A stretch of 64,000 bases of DNA from a virus. Numbering within the stretch: the stretch's first letter is position 1; every line of letters starts with the position of its first letter. Where the stretch lies: the IMG/VR virus record IMGVR_UViG_3300032116_000057, positions 1-64,000 of that record. The stretch is one strand, 5' to 3'. A program made the position numbers and the translations under genes. This document shows, in pieces, positions 35,801-43,948 of this stretch. The notes under the pieces were generated by a model that had not been told where the DNA came from, ran no database searches, and saw nothing but the letters and a program-made list of their open reading frames with translations.

Positions 35801-36252
35801 ACACATTCTTACCTTGGCCTGACATGGAAAGATCAGCTAAGGCTCTAGACAACAAACGATTAGGTAAGCAACGAGTTGAAGCACTGCAGATACTCAGAGC
35901 AAACTTAGGACTAACTAAAGGCTGGAGAAATCATCCGGCTGCGGTTATGTGGCGAGGTCACGAAGGTTATCTATATCTATACACAAATGCTATGTGCATG
36001 GAATGGAGACAACGGGGCTTCGTCGATAATGTTCAAGGTCAGCTTCAAGATATATATGCAAAGTTTGACCTAGAAGGGTGGGAGCCACCGTGGTGGTGGA
36101 ACAACAATGAGTTCCATAAATCTCACCGATCTAATCTCAAACGTAAAGATCCGATTTGGTATCGGTTTCGAGTGCGAGATAACCTGCCGTATAAATGGCC
36201 CAAGCCAGATGGAACTCTGGCAATAACACAAAAGAAGGGAAAAGGTAAATGA
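35794..36252 (+). CDS. Pyrimidine-dimer DNA glycosylase-like protein
   Basis: 152 residues from a TTG start. The pattern MVNTFLPWPDMERSAKALDN, KRLGKQRVEALQIL, GWRNHPAAVMWRGHEGYLYL and FHKSHRSNLKRKDP with a late YKWP matches the Pyr_excise-type family annotated as pyrimidine-dimer DNA glycosylases. It would remove UV-damaged bases, a plausible benefit for a sunlit-water phage. Catalytic residues were not verified. Confidence 0.7.
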   Translation: MVNTFLPWPDMERSAKALDNKRLGKQRVEALQILRANLGLTKGWRNHPAAVMWRGHEGYLYLYTNAMCMEWRQRGFVDNVQGQLQDIYAKFDLEGWEPPWWWNNNEFHKSHRSNLKRKDPIWYRFRVRDNLPYKWPKPDGTLAITQKKGKGK

Positions 36253-36286
36253 AACCAATATCAAGAAGAAAAGAAAGAGGAGATTG

Positions 36287-36937
36287 ATGCCTAATTGGTG
36301 CAGTAATACTGTCATCATTCAGGGCGAGCCTGGAGAGGTCCAACAACTTCTAGATTCAGTAGAGGATAGCGGGACCGCATTCAGTCTTGATAAGGTCATA
36401 GCAATGCCAAATGCATTGCGTGGTCAGTCAGCGCCTGAACGTGATGAAGATGCCGCATCTACTAACATGAAACTCTACGGAGCTAAAGACTGGTATGACT
36501 GGTCTAATCTCAATTGGGGGACTAAATGGAATGTAGATGCAAATATTGTCTACGATAACGGCAAGAACAATCCGTTATTAAATCAGAATAGAACTGTTCG
36601 TATTCAGTTTGAATCTGCGTGGGCTCCACCCTTGCCGGTGTATGAAGTGTTGGCTGCAAGGTGGCCCAACACAAACATTTACGTCGCCTATGATGAACCC
36701 GGTTCAGATTTTGCCGGATACGTCATGTATACCAAAGGGCGAGCAGTTAAGGAGGGAAACTTCTCATCTCCAAGTGGCCAAATGAACTATGTAGATCCTC
36801 CAAGTGAGGAGGACGTGTTCACGTGGTTTCCAGATGAAGAAAATTATGAGGAGGTGGGAAGTTATGTAGAAGCGGCCAAAATTCAACACCATGCTATGAA
36901 AGCAAGGCTAGAAGCAATGGCTAGTAAGTTAAGATAA
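36287..36937 (+). CDS. Api92-like ferredoxin-fold protein
   Basis: 216 residues from the ATG at 36287 (a TTG one codon earlier is also open; GAGGAG lies upstream). MPNWCSNTVIIQGEPGEVQQ, WSNLNWGTKWNVDAN, QFESAWAPPLPVYEVLAARW and EPGSDFAGYVMY match the DUF1281/Api92-like family found in phages and plasmids. Biochemical role unknown. Confidence 0.75.
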   Translation: MPNWCSNTVIIQGEPGEVQQLLDSVEDSGTAFSLDKVIAMPNALRGQSAPERDEDAASTNMKLYGAKDWYDWSNLNWGTKWNVDANIVYDNGKNNPLLNQNRTVRIQFESAWAPPLPVYEVLAARWPNTNIYVAYDEPGSDFAGYVMYTKGRAVKEGNFSSPSGQMNYVDPPSEEDVFTWFPDEENYEEVGSYVEAAKIQHHAMKARLEAMASKLR

Positions 36938-36955
36938 CAACAGAAAGGGGTAGCC

Positions 36956-37207
36956 ATGGATAAAGAAATGTACTACAACATAGTTGTATCATTTCATATG
37001 CAAGTTGCAAAATGGCGCGTTGATGACCCCACCAACAAAGATAACTGGGAGTATTCCCTTGAGATCTATGATCGTAATCAAGGTAGGTGGATAAACATCA
37101 ATGACCTTAAAAGACCGGGCGAGTTTAGCTACGTATATGACGTTAAACTCAATCCGGTACAAGAAGTAAAACCTCCGGGAGCACCGGAGGTTCTAGACGG
37201 AGAGTAG
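36956..37207 (+). CDS. Small hypothetical protein
   Basis: 83 residues after AGAAAGGGG, MDKEMYYNIVVSFHMQVAKW..., aromatic-rich with a strand-helix look. The 3' end encodes a Pro/Gly tail overlapping a CCTCCGG/CCGGAGG hairpin (37172-37190) that lacks a U tract. Confidence 0.55.
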   Translation: MDKEMYYNIVVSFHMQVAKWRVDDPTNKDNWEYSLEIYDRNQGRWININDLKRPGEFSYVYDVKLNPVQEVKPPGAPEVLDGE

Positions 37208-37259
37208 CCTATTAGAGCTTACTCCGCTAGTATACAGCAGTATGAAGGGAGATAGGAAC

Positions 37260-37490
37260 ATGCTGTATATGCAAGTTAGAGACAAGCATATCCAAAAGCT
37301 AGTTAAAGCTCTTGAAGATGCGGGTCTCGAGGTATCCAGAACCAAAGGTAAGCAGCACGTTAGAGTGCGTAATCCAAAGACGGGTAAAATTGTCTTCTTT
37401 GGCGCTGCTTCACTTGGTGATTGGAGAGCCTCAAAAAACATCCTACGTGACCTAAAGCATGTAGGATATAACAGTAATAAACTCGGATAA
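37260..37490 (+). CDS. HicA-like small protein
   Basis: 76 residues from the ATG at 37260 (an earlier ATG at 37242 is possible). KLVKALEDAGLEVSRTKGKQ, then HVRVRNPKTGKIVFFG and ILRDLKHVGY follow the helix-strand-strand-helix order of HicA/YcfA mRNA-interferase toxins, with the histidine in KQHVRV at the expected place. A standard HicB partner is not clear; the next gene could be a divergent one. Could instead be a dsRNA-binding-like protein without toxicity. Confidence 0.4.
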   Translation: MLYMQVRDKHIQKLVKALEDAGLEVSRTKGKQHVRVRNPKTGKIVFFGAASLGDWRASKNILRDLKHVGYNSNKLG

Positions 37491-37504
37491 GAATAGGAAA
37501 CACA

Positions 37505-37786
37505 ATGCCACGAAAAGTAAAACAACGTGTCAAAGTAAACCTACGCCAAAATCTTGAAAAAGGTGGCGCATGGTTATGTGAAATCCTGTTTCTAGATGAA
37601 ACAGATACCACAGTCTCAGTAAATATGACAGCATGGAAAAATGCGTCTGCTGCTAAACGCCATATCAAATCTATCATCTCTACATCTACACCTAGAAAGA
37701 GCATCAAGCTTTTAGGAAGTGTTGTAGACGAGAAAGGTAAGCCTACGTATTTCGCAGGTGATATGACTTACTCAGTGGCGGCATAA
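37505..37786 (+). CDS. Small basic hypothetical protein
   Basis: 93 residues, MPRKVKQRVKVNLRQNLEKG..., with GGAWLCEILFLDET strands and a KNASAAKRHIKSIIST helix. A very weak resemblance to the HicB fold is possible given the HicA-like neighbour. No firm family. Confidence 0.5.
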   Translation: MPRKVKQRVKVNLRQNLEKGGAWLCEILFLDETDTTVSVNMTAWKNASAAKRHIKSIISTSTPRKSIKLLGSVVDEKGKPTYFAGDMTYSVAA

Positions 37787-37788
37787 CC

Positions 37789-37890
37789 ATGACTAAAACA
37801 GAATGCACACTGTGCTACGGGAAAGGCTACACTGGTTGGACATCCCCCGATGGAGATTACTCTATTGAAACCTGTGAATGCCAAAACTAA
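37789..37890 (+). CDS. 33-residue zinc-ribbon peptide
   Basis: MTKTECTLCYGKGYTGWTSP..., CxxCxGxGxTG then CEC near the end; a minimal DnaJ-type zinc ribbon. Starts 2 bases after the previous stop; last gene of the plus-strand cluster before a terminator. Confidence 0.55.
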   Translation: MTKTECTLCYGKGYTGWTSPDGDYSIETCECQN

Positions 37891-37923
37891 AATCTTCTCC
37901 TGATAGCCCTGTCTAAATAATTA

Positions 37924-37948
37924 AGCCCCCGCCTTTATGGCGGGGGCT
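37924..37948. terminator. Convergent hairpin terminator
   Basis: AGCCCCCGCC-TTTAT-GGCGGGGGCT, a perfect 10-bp stem between converging gene runs. Flanking T tracts are weak on both sides. Confidence 0.75.
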
Positions 37949-37972
37949 AATGTTTGTGTTGGCGATTTTTGC

Positions 37973-38110
37973 CTAGTCTTTATGGAACTCTTCAAACTCG
38001 TCTTCTAAGTCTTCCAAATCTTCTAAATCTTCAATATCCCCTAATTCATCAGGCCATTCATCTTCAAATTCATCTTCAAATAGATCTGGATCTAGGTTAT
38101 CTTCTTGCAT
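37973..38110 (-). CDS. Small highly acidic protein
   Basis: 45 residues, MQEDNLDPDLFEDEFEDEWP... with a DLEDLEDLED repeat. GGAGAGAG lies upstream, 12 bases after the reductase stop. Such acidic mini-proteins can mimic DNA or act as assembly factors, but nothing specific is recognised. Confidence 0.55.
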   Translation of the reverse strand: MQEDNLDPDLFEDEFEDEWPDELGDIEDLEDLEDLEDEFEEFHKD

Positions 38111-38121
38111 GTGCTCTCTCC

Positions 38122-40155
38122 TTATTTTGTATTATCTTTGATTAGTTTTACTTCGCAAGCATCTGTGGTGCAGTATGCTTCACCAACGGCGTCTGCCGCC
38201 ATGCCAGCATATACTCCCGCAAAGTCTATAGGAAATAATGTCATAGTTGCTTCATCATACTCTTCTTTTGTAATTTGAGTATAAGGCATCTGTGGGTATA
38301 CAGAATTACCTGACGGGAGGAACGAGACTGTCTTCAGCTGGCCATCGTACATATGCAATACTGTGCCTATGTGATTACTTTCAGTTTCGGGGTCAAAGCT
38401 GATAGTTACAGATACCGAGTTATCAGACCAATGCCTTTGGGCTGTAGCCGCTAATCCAATTTTCTCATAGATAGAGACTTCTTTCTCTGACCTGACTGCA
38501 TTTGACTCAATTGGGAAGAATACAACGGACGTTGTGTCTGGTGATTCTGATGCGGGCTCAACCCTATACATTGCCATCTTAAATAGTGGGAGCATAGGGT
38601 CTGAGTTGGCAAATCTTATGGCTCTTAAGAAGTACTTTCCACCTACTGGCCAGTGAACTCCCGGAGATTCTCCTGCTAAAATACTGACTGTTCCTGACGG
38701 CTTAACCGTGGTCATTTTAATTGACTCTCGGATACCTAACCATTCTGAATATGATTGATCATAGTTCTTAATTACTTCATATCCCGCATCCATCCAGGAT
38801 CTGAGCTCCGGTAAACCTTTATTGTCCGCAAAGTTGGCGACTCCACTTATAGATGTTCCAATACGACGATTGCGCTGCATAATTGCATTTGTCTCTTCCC
38901 AGTGAGTAGGGAGTAGAGTTACGGTCTTAGCATAGAGATACGCAAACTTAAGGGTTCTCTTAAAGTCTTCTAAACTCTCGTGACGATTTAGGTACGTTTC
39001 TACCAATGTACAGCATTCAAAAGATTCTAAAGACTGTTCGGCACAAGGGTTATAGCCTGCTGCTCTCCAGTCTTTATTGTTGATTGGGTCTGATAAACGA
39101 CCATATTGTCTAGTTACGTCCATCCAGACTACACCTGGCTCACCGTTACGAGCAATACCATCAATGATGGGAGATAAGTCTTGTCCTACAGAGACTTCCA
39201 CAGAGTTATTAGACATCCATGCCCAACCCGGTTTAGCCGGATCATAGCTATTACGTTCTGGATAAACTTCTGCATTCTTTAAGTTGAGAAAATCAGGGTC
39301 GTCAATACGACCAATAAGAAGTTCAGCGCTACGACGTACGTTACCGCTAACGACGCAAACGCCAATTAGATTACCAATATCAGCAATATCTTTGCGAGTG
39401 AGTTTTTCACCGGCTCTTCCATTAAATATACTGTGGATATAGTTATGTAGTTTTTCTAACGGTTCGTGTCCCGCCGCTGTTCCGCCAAAAGTCTTAATTG
39501 GCGTTCCCGCTGGGCGAATCTCTTTGTAATCAAATACTGGAGCCGACGAATCTGGTCTGAGGTAGGAATTGATAAGGAGGCTGACTGACTCAACCCATCC
39601 TTCTCTGGTGTCTGATACGACATATTGTTCTCCTTGCTTAGGGGCGTAGATTGTAAAGTCCTTATCCGCTCCTTTGTCGTCAAACCCCACACCAACTCCA
39701 AGCATTGATGCTTCCATTAAAAATGCAAATGGTCTAGATGGATCGACTTTCGTCATAGATAGGGTAGACACGAATGCGCAGTTCTGAAGCGCGGCAGAGT
39801 TTCGGTATTGATTTACTATGGGTGTTCCCATTACCCATAGTCCACGTCCCGGTGGAGTCCACTTTAAGTTCCACAAACGGTCAAATGCTTCTTTAGCCGA
39901 TGCTTGAGCCTTAGCGTCATTCCACGGAAGACGATTAGTTTTGGCATGCTCTTTCTGGAGAGAATACATACCGTTGATGACTCGCTCACAAACGTCTACC
40001 CATGTTTCTTTGGTTCCGTCTGTTTTTAATCTTGAGTATGTTCTTAAAAAGGTTATCTCTCCCACCGAGTTACCTGCGGCATCTTTATAGCCCCAAGGTA
40101 CTGACTTTCCTCTATATCCATTAACAAAGTCTTCGGTTAACTTAAATGAAAACAA
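38122..40155 (-). CDS. nrdJ: Adenosylcobalamin-dependent ribonucleotide reductase (class II)
   Basis: 677 residues, resembling the monomeric Lactobacillus-type ribonucleoside-triphosphate reductase. It converts ribonucleotides to deoxyribonucleotides using a B12-generated thiyl radical. Catalytic core NPCAEQSLESFECC includes the thiyl cysteine C371, E373 and partner C382; C126 in LQNCAF is the other disulfide cysteine. The C-terminus has CTTDAC, the relay cysteine pair. Specificity and barrel motifs GVGVGFD and KPSGTVSILAGESPG are present. Being class II, it needs no oxygen or small subunit but requires host cobalamin. No nrdH or thioredoxin is adjacent. Confidence 0.93.
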   Translation of the reverse strand: MFSFKLTEDFVNGYRGKSVPWGYKDAAGNSVGEITFLRTYSRLKTDGTKETWVDVCERVINGMYSLQKEHAKTNRLPWNDAKAQASAKEAFDRLWNLKWTPPGRGLWVMGTPIVNQYRNSAALQNCAFVSTLSMTKVDPSRPFAFLMEASMLGVGVGFDDKGADKDFTIYAPKQGEQYVVSDTREGWVESVSLLINSYLRPDSSAPVFDYKEIRPAGTPIKTFGGTAAGHEPLEKLHNYIHSIFNGRAGEKLTRKDIADIGNLIGVCVVSGNVRRSAELLIGRIDDPDFLNLKNAEVYPERNSYDPAKPGWAWMSNNSVEVSVGQDLSPIIDGIARNGEPGVVWMDVTRQYGRLSDPINNKDWRAAGYNPCAEQSLESFECCTLVETYLNRHESLEDFKRTLKFAYLYAKTVTLLPTHWEETNAIMQRNRRIGTSISGVANFADNKGLPELRSWMDAGYEVIKNYDQSYSEWLGIRESIKMTTVKPSGTVSILAGESPGVHWPVGGKYFLRAIRFANSDPMLPLFKMAMYRVEPASESPDTTSVVFFPIESNAVRSEKEVSIYEKIGLAATAQRHWSDNSVSVTISFDPETESNHIGTVLHMYDGQLKTVSFLPSGNSVYPQMPYTQITKEEYDEATMTLFPIDFAGVYAGMAADAVGEAYCTTDACEVKLIKDNTK

Positions 40156-40167
40156 TTTACGTCCCTT

Positions 40168-41661
40168 CTAATCTTCGATATGGTCTGAGATAATCTTACT
40201 AGTTTCTGACTCGGATAGCCCATCGCCAGGCAGTTGTCTGAGGGTGTTGGCTCTGTCTCCAAATAGGGCAGACATAACACCTCCAGAGGTCTGTCTTTCG
40301 ACGGTCATCCGGACAAACTCTCGATTGTCCTCCAGTTCTTTCAGTTGCTTTACGATCTTAAATAGTCGATCAATTTCCTGCCCAGTATTGGGATCTGGAT
40401 ACCCGCCGTTTAATTCTTCGGCGTAACGAGAGAAGGCAACTCTAGCACCTTGCATCTCGATGATGGCATTGAGCAATCCCTTCAATTGGTCTTTAGTCTT
40501 AACCTCTACTGGAAGGTTGAATGCACAAGCATTATTTTCCTTAAATGCGGGGCAATTTGCTGCAACAAAACATGTATTACATTGACGCAATGAAGACTGG
40601 TTAGTTCCGAGCACATTTACGTCTCTTATCAGGTCCCTTCCATCTTCATCTTTATCTATAACTCTCTTCGTAGATACTGAAAATACGGGTAAATTCATAG
40701 TTTCTGATGGGTCTCTAGGAACTATTTTCATAGTTGCTGGGGTGTTTTCTTTCCGCATATCTAAGTCCTTGTTATCAGGTTCCAACCCTAGTGTTTCCGC
40801 AGAACCGGGAGTATCTATGTCATCACTGTTATCAGATAACAATCTTAAATGTGGTGGTTTTTTCTTGTCCAAAGATTCCTCCAGCTGCAGGTAGCTCCAA
40901 ATAGCGAGGCGAGTTACCTCGTTACTATCATCATTAATAATCTTATCGAAATCCAAACCTGCCCGTTCAATAACAGCTTTATAACGTGGCCGTGCCTGGT
41001 CTTTTTGTTTCTTTTGGTATCGTACTAGTTTAGTTCCATCCCAGACAATAGTTTCTCCTCGCATCATGGGGGATAGCCACGAGAGGGTGCTGGCGGTGGA
41101 TAGAGGCACTTGTCTTAGATTGTCTGGCTTGGCACAACCCAAACCATGGAAGTTAGTACCAAACTGCCCTTGTAGGGCCCTGGTTCTTCCGGATAACGTA
41201 GCGTCGTCTTCTATAGTATCTCCCAGAATAGCTATGTTAGCCCACTGCTCTGCTAAAGCCATTAAAGTTGGGTGCCCATGTTGTGAGTGCCATACTGGCC
41301 AGTATTTATCCCCAAGTTCAAATCCAAGAGTTTTTCGTTGCTGGGCAATCCAGTCATGACCAAGGGCAGGGGCATCAAACTCTACAACACCAGATATACG
41401 ATCATAGTTAATTGCAACCCAATCCTCGAAGTTAGCCGCATGTTCTTCTAGCTCAGCCTTACTTAGGTTGGGATTAGATCCGGCACCGGCTACATAAATC
41501 TTTACATCATCAGGATATTTCTCTGATAATAGATAGTCTTTAGTTTTAGGTAAACCGCGTTTAGCTAGGCCCCAGTAACTAACGCCTATATGTTTTACTC
41601 CACTATCAATCAAAAGAAGTCTATGAGAGGGGACTTCTCCCCCAAGAAATACTATATTCAT
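40168..41661 (-). CDS. TGT/DpdA-like TIM-barrel protein with Cys cluster
   Basis: 497 residues. The first ~220 residues (MNIVFLGGEVPSHR, VKIYVAGAGS, VEFDAPALGHDWI, KYWPVWHSQHGHP, FHGLGCAKPDN, STASTLSWLSPMM) look like the TIM barrel of tRNA-guanine transglycosylase relatives, including phage DpdA proteins that insert 7-deazaguanines into DNA. Around residue 360-380, CNTCFVAANCPAFKENNAC could bind zinc or an iron-sulfur cluster. No queuosine-precursor biosynthesis genes are in the window. A different barrel enzyme remains possible. Confidence 0.45.
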   Translation of the reverse strand: MNIVFLGGEVPSHRLLLIDSGVKHIGVSYWGLAKRGLPKTKDYLLSEKYPDDVKIYVAGAGSNPNLSKAELEEHAANFEDWVAINYDRISGVVEFDAPALGHDWIAQQRKTLGFELGDKYWPVWHSQHGHPTLMALAEQWANIAILGDTIEDDATLSGRTRALQGQFGTNFHGLGCAKPDNLRQVPLSTASTLSWLSPMMRGETIVWDGTKLVRYQKKQKDQARPRYKAVIERAGLDFDKIINDDSNEVTRLAIWSYLQLEESLDKKKPPHLRLLSDNSDDIDTPGSAETLGLEPDNKDLDMRKENTPATMKIVPRDPSETMNLPVFSVSTKRVIDKDEDGRDLIRDVNVLGTNQSSLRQCNTCFVAANCPAFKENNACAFNLPVEVKTKDQLKGLLNAIIEMQGARVAFSRYAEELNGGYPDPNTGQEIDRLFKIVKQLKELEDNREFVRMTVERQTSGGVMSALFGDRANTLRQLPGDGLSESETSKIISDHIED

Positions 41662-42122
41662 TCAAATCTCTTTACCTTGCTGCCCAAATCAGCATCTAAC
41701 AGAGCCAATCGTTGACGCTCTACTTCTGCAGATAATTCTTTCCAGGGCCTTACCGGACGGGTAGTTCTAACAAACTTTGGTGCAGAAAATAACAATGTAG
41801 GTACATTGTTGGCGAGCGCATAGGCACATCTATCTACATCTGGATCTATAAAAAGCTCTACTCTGCCTTGAGATCTGGCAACATCTAGCTGACGCATGCG
41901 TAGATCTTTACCCTCAAAAGCACATCTATCATCATAGATTTGGGCATAACCAACTATGAGATTAGATTTAAGCCAATGTTCTGTAAGTTCTGGGTTTTGA
42001 TCTGACCCAATAGTCATGCGGTAGTTTTGTGCTAGTACTCTATATAGTTTAATACCGTCTGGGATTGGATCCCCAACTTCGGTACACAGCACGCCTTCTA
42101 ACGATATTAACGCTGTATTCAT
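41658..42122 (-). CDS. HAD-like protein with altered nucleophile
   Basis: 154 residues. TALISLEGVLC sits where HAD phosphatases have DxDGT; here Glu/Gly replace the Asp pair. MTIGSDQN fits motif II, and FIDPDVDRCAYALANNVPT resembles motif IV followed by a typical strand. The lost nucleophile suggests an inactive or binding-only HAD fold. It overlaps the barrel gene by 4 bases, and its stop abuts it in an apparent three-gene operon. Confidence 0.5.
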   Translation of the reverse strand: MNTALISLEGVLCTEVGDPIPDGIKLYRVLAQNYRMTIGSDQNPELTEHWLKSNLIVGYAQIYDDRCAFEGKDLRMRQLDVARSQGRVELFIDPDVDRCAYALANNVPTLLFSAPKFVRTTRPVRPWKELSAEVERQRLALLDADLGSKVKRFE

Positions 42123-43049
42123 CTATGGCCTTAGAGCTCTTCTGACCATAACACTTGCATCAGGGAGCTCTACGCCATACTGCTCTAGTTGACTTGCTTC
42201 TTCTGCTGCCTTTTTGTGGTCCTTAATTGTTCTTAGTGCTTGTATTACCCCAGTTCGTTTTCCAGCTTGCCATCTATAGTTATTAAAATCAGAATAGCCT
42301 TCGCCAATACGACTAAAGGCAACTTTTCTTCCAGAATGTATTTCATCAAAGAAAGCTTCAGCTTGCTCTGCAGCAAGTTTTAGTTTAGATTCGGCATTAA
42401 CTCTGTGTGCGGGGTTTTGTGCACTTCTAACCTCATTGAGCGCAGAAGAATACCTGTCTACAAGTTCTGAACCTTGTTGATAATCTCTATTAGCTTTCAA
42501 ATCCCATTCTGCATTGCGTGGCGGTGTTTCATACTTAGGCTCAACAGTCCAGTCATCTAGAATTAAATCATAGGCGGCATATGGGTTAATATTTCTAATA
42601 TCGGACTGCTCATTTACATAAAAAGTTAATTCAAATCCGTGCCAGTTTTTTGTTTTTGGAGCCAAAGCGTTATAAAACCCTTCATTTATTTCTTTGGCAA
42701 TCTCTGCGTCTGAGAATCCTATATAGTTTTTATTAGACTCTCTAAAGCTAACGTAATCTACCCCCACCAAACAATCTAAATCTCCGGGAAGCCGTGCCGC
42801 CTCCCATTGATAGGAAACCCCAGATCCGGCTAACCATGCCCTAGTCCAACTATGAGCATTGTTAAACCTTCCATCAAGGAAAGTCATTAGTAGCGTTAGA
42901 ACACCTGTTCGAATAAACGGGTGAAGCTTTTCGCCCACATCAAATAGCTTTGGGTCCAACATAGGGGATGGTGCGCTGAAATAAGAGGTAGATGCCGGTG
43001 AAATCGCGGGAATAGGTCCGCTCTTGGCTATAGCATCAATGTAACTCAT
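42123..43049 (-). CDS. Nucleotidyltransferase-like protein
   Basis: 308 residues. LAGSGVSYQW...LPGDLDCLVGVDY contains G75-S76 followed by D90-x-D92, the hG[GS]x9-13Dh[DE]h signature of the DNA polymerase-beta nucleotidyltransferase superfamily. HGFELTFYVNEQ may carry the third carboxylate. The C-terminal half is helical. It directly precedes the HAD-like gene with no gap. It could nucleotidylate a small molecule, RNA or protein; the substrate is unknown. Confidence 0.6.
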   Translation of the reverse strand: MSYIDAIAKSGPIPAISPASTSYFSAPSPMLDPKLFDVGEKLHPFIRTGVLTLLMTFLDGRFNNAHSWTRAWLAGSGVSYQWEAARLPGDLDCLVGVDYVSFRESNKNYIGFSDAEIAKEINEGFYNALAPKTKNWHGFELTFYVNEQSDIRNINPYAAYDLILDDWTVEPKYETPPRNAEWDLKANRDYQQGSELVDRYSSALNEVRSAQNPAHRVNAESKLKLAAEQAEAFFDEIHSGRKVAFSRIGEGYSDFNNYRWQAGKRTGVIQALRTIKDHKKAAEEASQLEQYGVELPDASVMVRRALRP

Positions 43050-43088
43050 AGCCCTATTCTTTCACTGAGTGTGCAGGTACGTCTTGGT

Positions 43089-43334
43089 TTATTCTGCTTC
43101 AGCAGACTTTTCTAGCTGTTTAATACGGAGCACAGTATATTCAGCAGCGGCCTGTGCCTGAAGATCGCTGACGATCTCCGAGCAGAACCGGCGTACCTCC
43201 ACAAGGGAAGCTTCTCTATCTAAGTCAATAGAGAAAATCTCTGGGTTTCGTTCAACAAACATATCGCCGTTTTCATTCACTAATACGGCAAATCCGGTCT
43301 TCATCTTTGGCTTGTTTTGTGTTTCTTCAGTCAT
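43089..43334 (-). CDS. Hypothetical protein
   Basis: 81 residues: strands (TGFAVLVNENGDMFVERN) then a long helix (AQAAAEYTVLRIKQLEKSAE). No family recognised; lies 8 bases after a cysteine-rich gene. Confidence 0.6.
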   Translation of the reverse strand: MTEETQNKPKMKTGFAVLVNENGDMFVERNPEIFSIDLDREASLVEVRRFCSEIVSDLQAQAAAEYTVLRIKQLEKSAEAE

Positions 43335-43342
43335 GATGCTCC

Positions 43343-43927
43343 TTATTTGTATAGGCCTTTGTCTTCACGTTGTCTTGTTACATAATATGTCTTTACTGGG
43401 CAGAAATCACAAAGATATACGTTGGTACTAGCAGACTGTGCTGCGGACTGTAAACCAACTTCTTTGCGAAGTTCTGCAGTGCTTTTAGGAATTAGACGCT
43501 TTTTGCTGTCTCTCCAATCCCCACAAGCTCCTACGGGACGCATATGTAAGTTGTAACACTTCATTGCGTCATCATAGAAAGTTGCTTTAGTTGTGTAGTA
43601 GTCTGGATCTAGATCCGCTAAACCCCCACCAACTCTAGTTCTTAAATTCTTTATGATCTCTTTTTTAAACTTTTCTTGAGACCATATTTTTACTCCGATC
43701 TTAGATAGAAAACCTGTGTGGGGAACGCCAGCGGACTGATGTTTTTCAACTAACAGCTCTAGCAGCGTATCATCTTCTGGACGACCTTCAAAGTCTGGCA
43801 ACTCTTCTATGGTCTTACAGTTAAAGCAATAGAGTAGACGAATCTTTGGACCGTCATCACGAACCTCGGTGTATGTTCCTTGGTCGGCAGGCGTGTTTCC
43901 ACTACCTAAAATAGGAATATCAGACAT
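43343..43927 (-). CDS. Cysteine-rich hypothetical protein
   Basis: 194 residues. CFNCKT near residue 33 and CDFCPVK near residue 172, plus CGDW, suggest a metal site formed by distant CxxC pairs. Central region is helical (KFKKEIIKNLRTRVGGG). The two-CxxC layout resembles proteins that stabilise or recruit through zinc, but no family is recognised. Confidence 0.6.
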   Translation of the reverse strand: MSDIPILGSGNTPADQGTYTEVRDDGPKIRLLYCFNCKTIEELPDFEGRPEDDTLLELLVEKHQSAGVPHTGFLSKIGVKIWSQEKFKKEIIKNLRTRVGGGLADLDPDYYTTKATFYDDAMKCYNLHMRPVGACGDWRDSKKRLIPKSTAELRKEVGLQSAAQSASTNVYLCDFCPVKTYYVTRQREDKGLYK

Positions 43928-43948
43928 GGGCCTATCCTAGCAGGTAAT

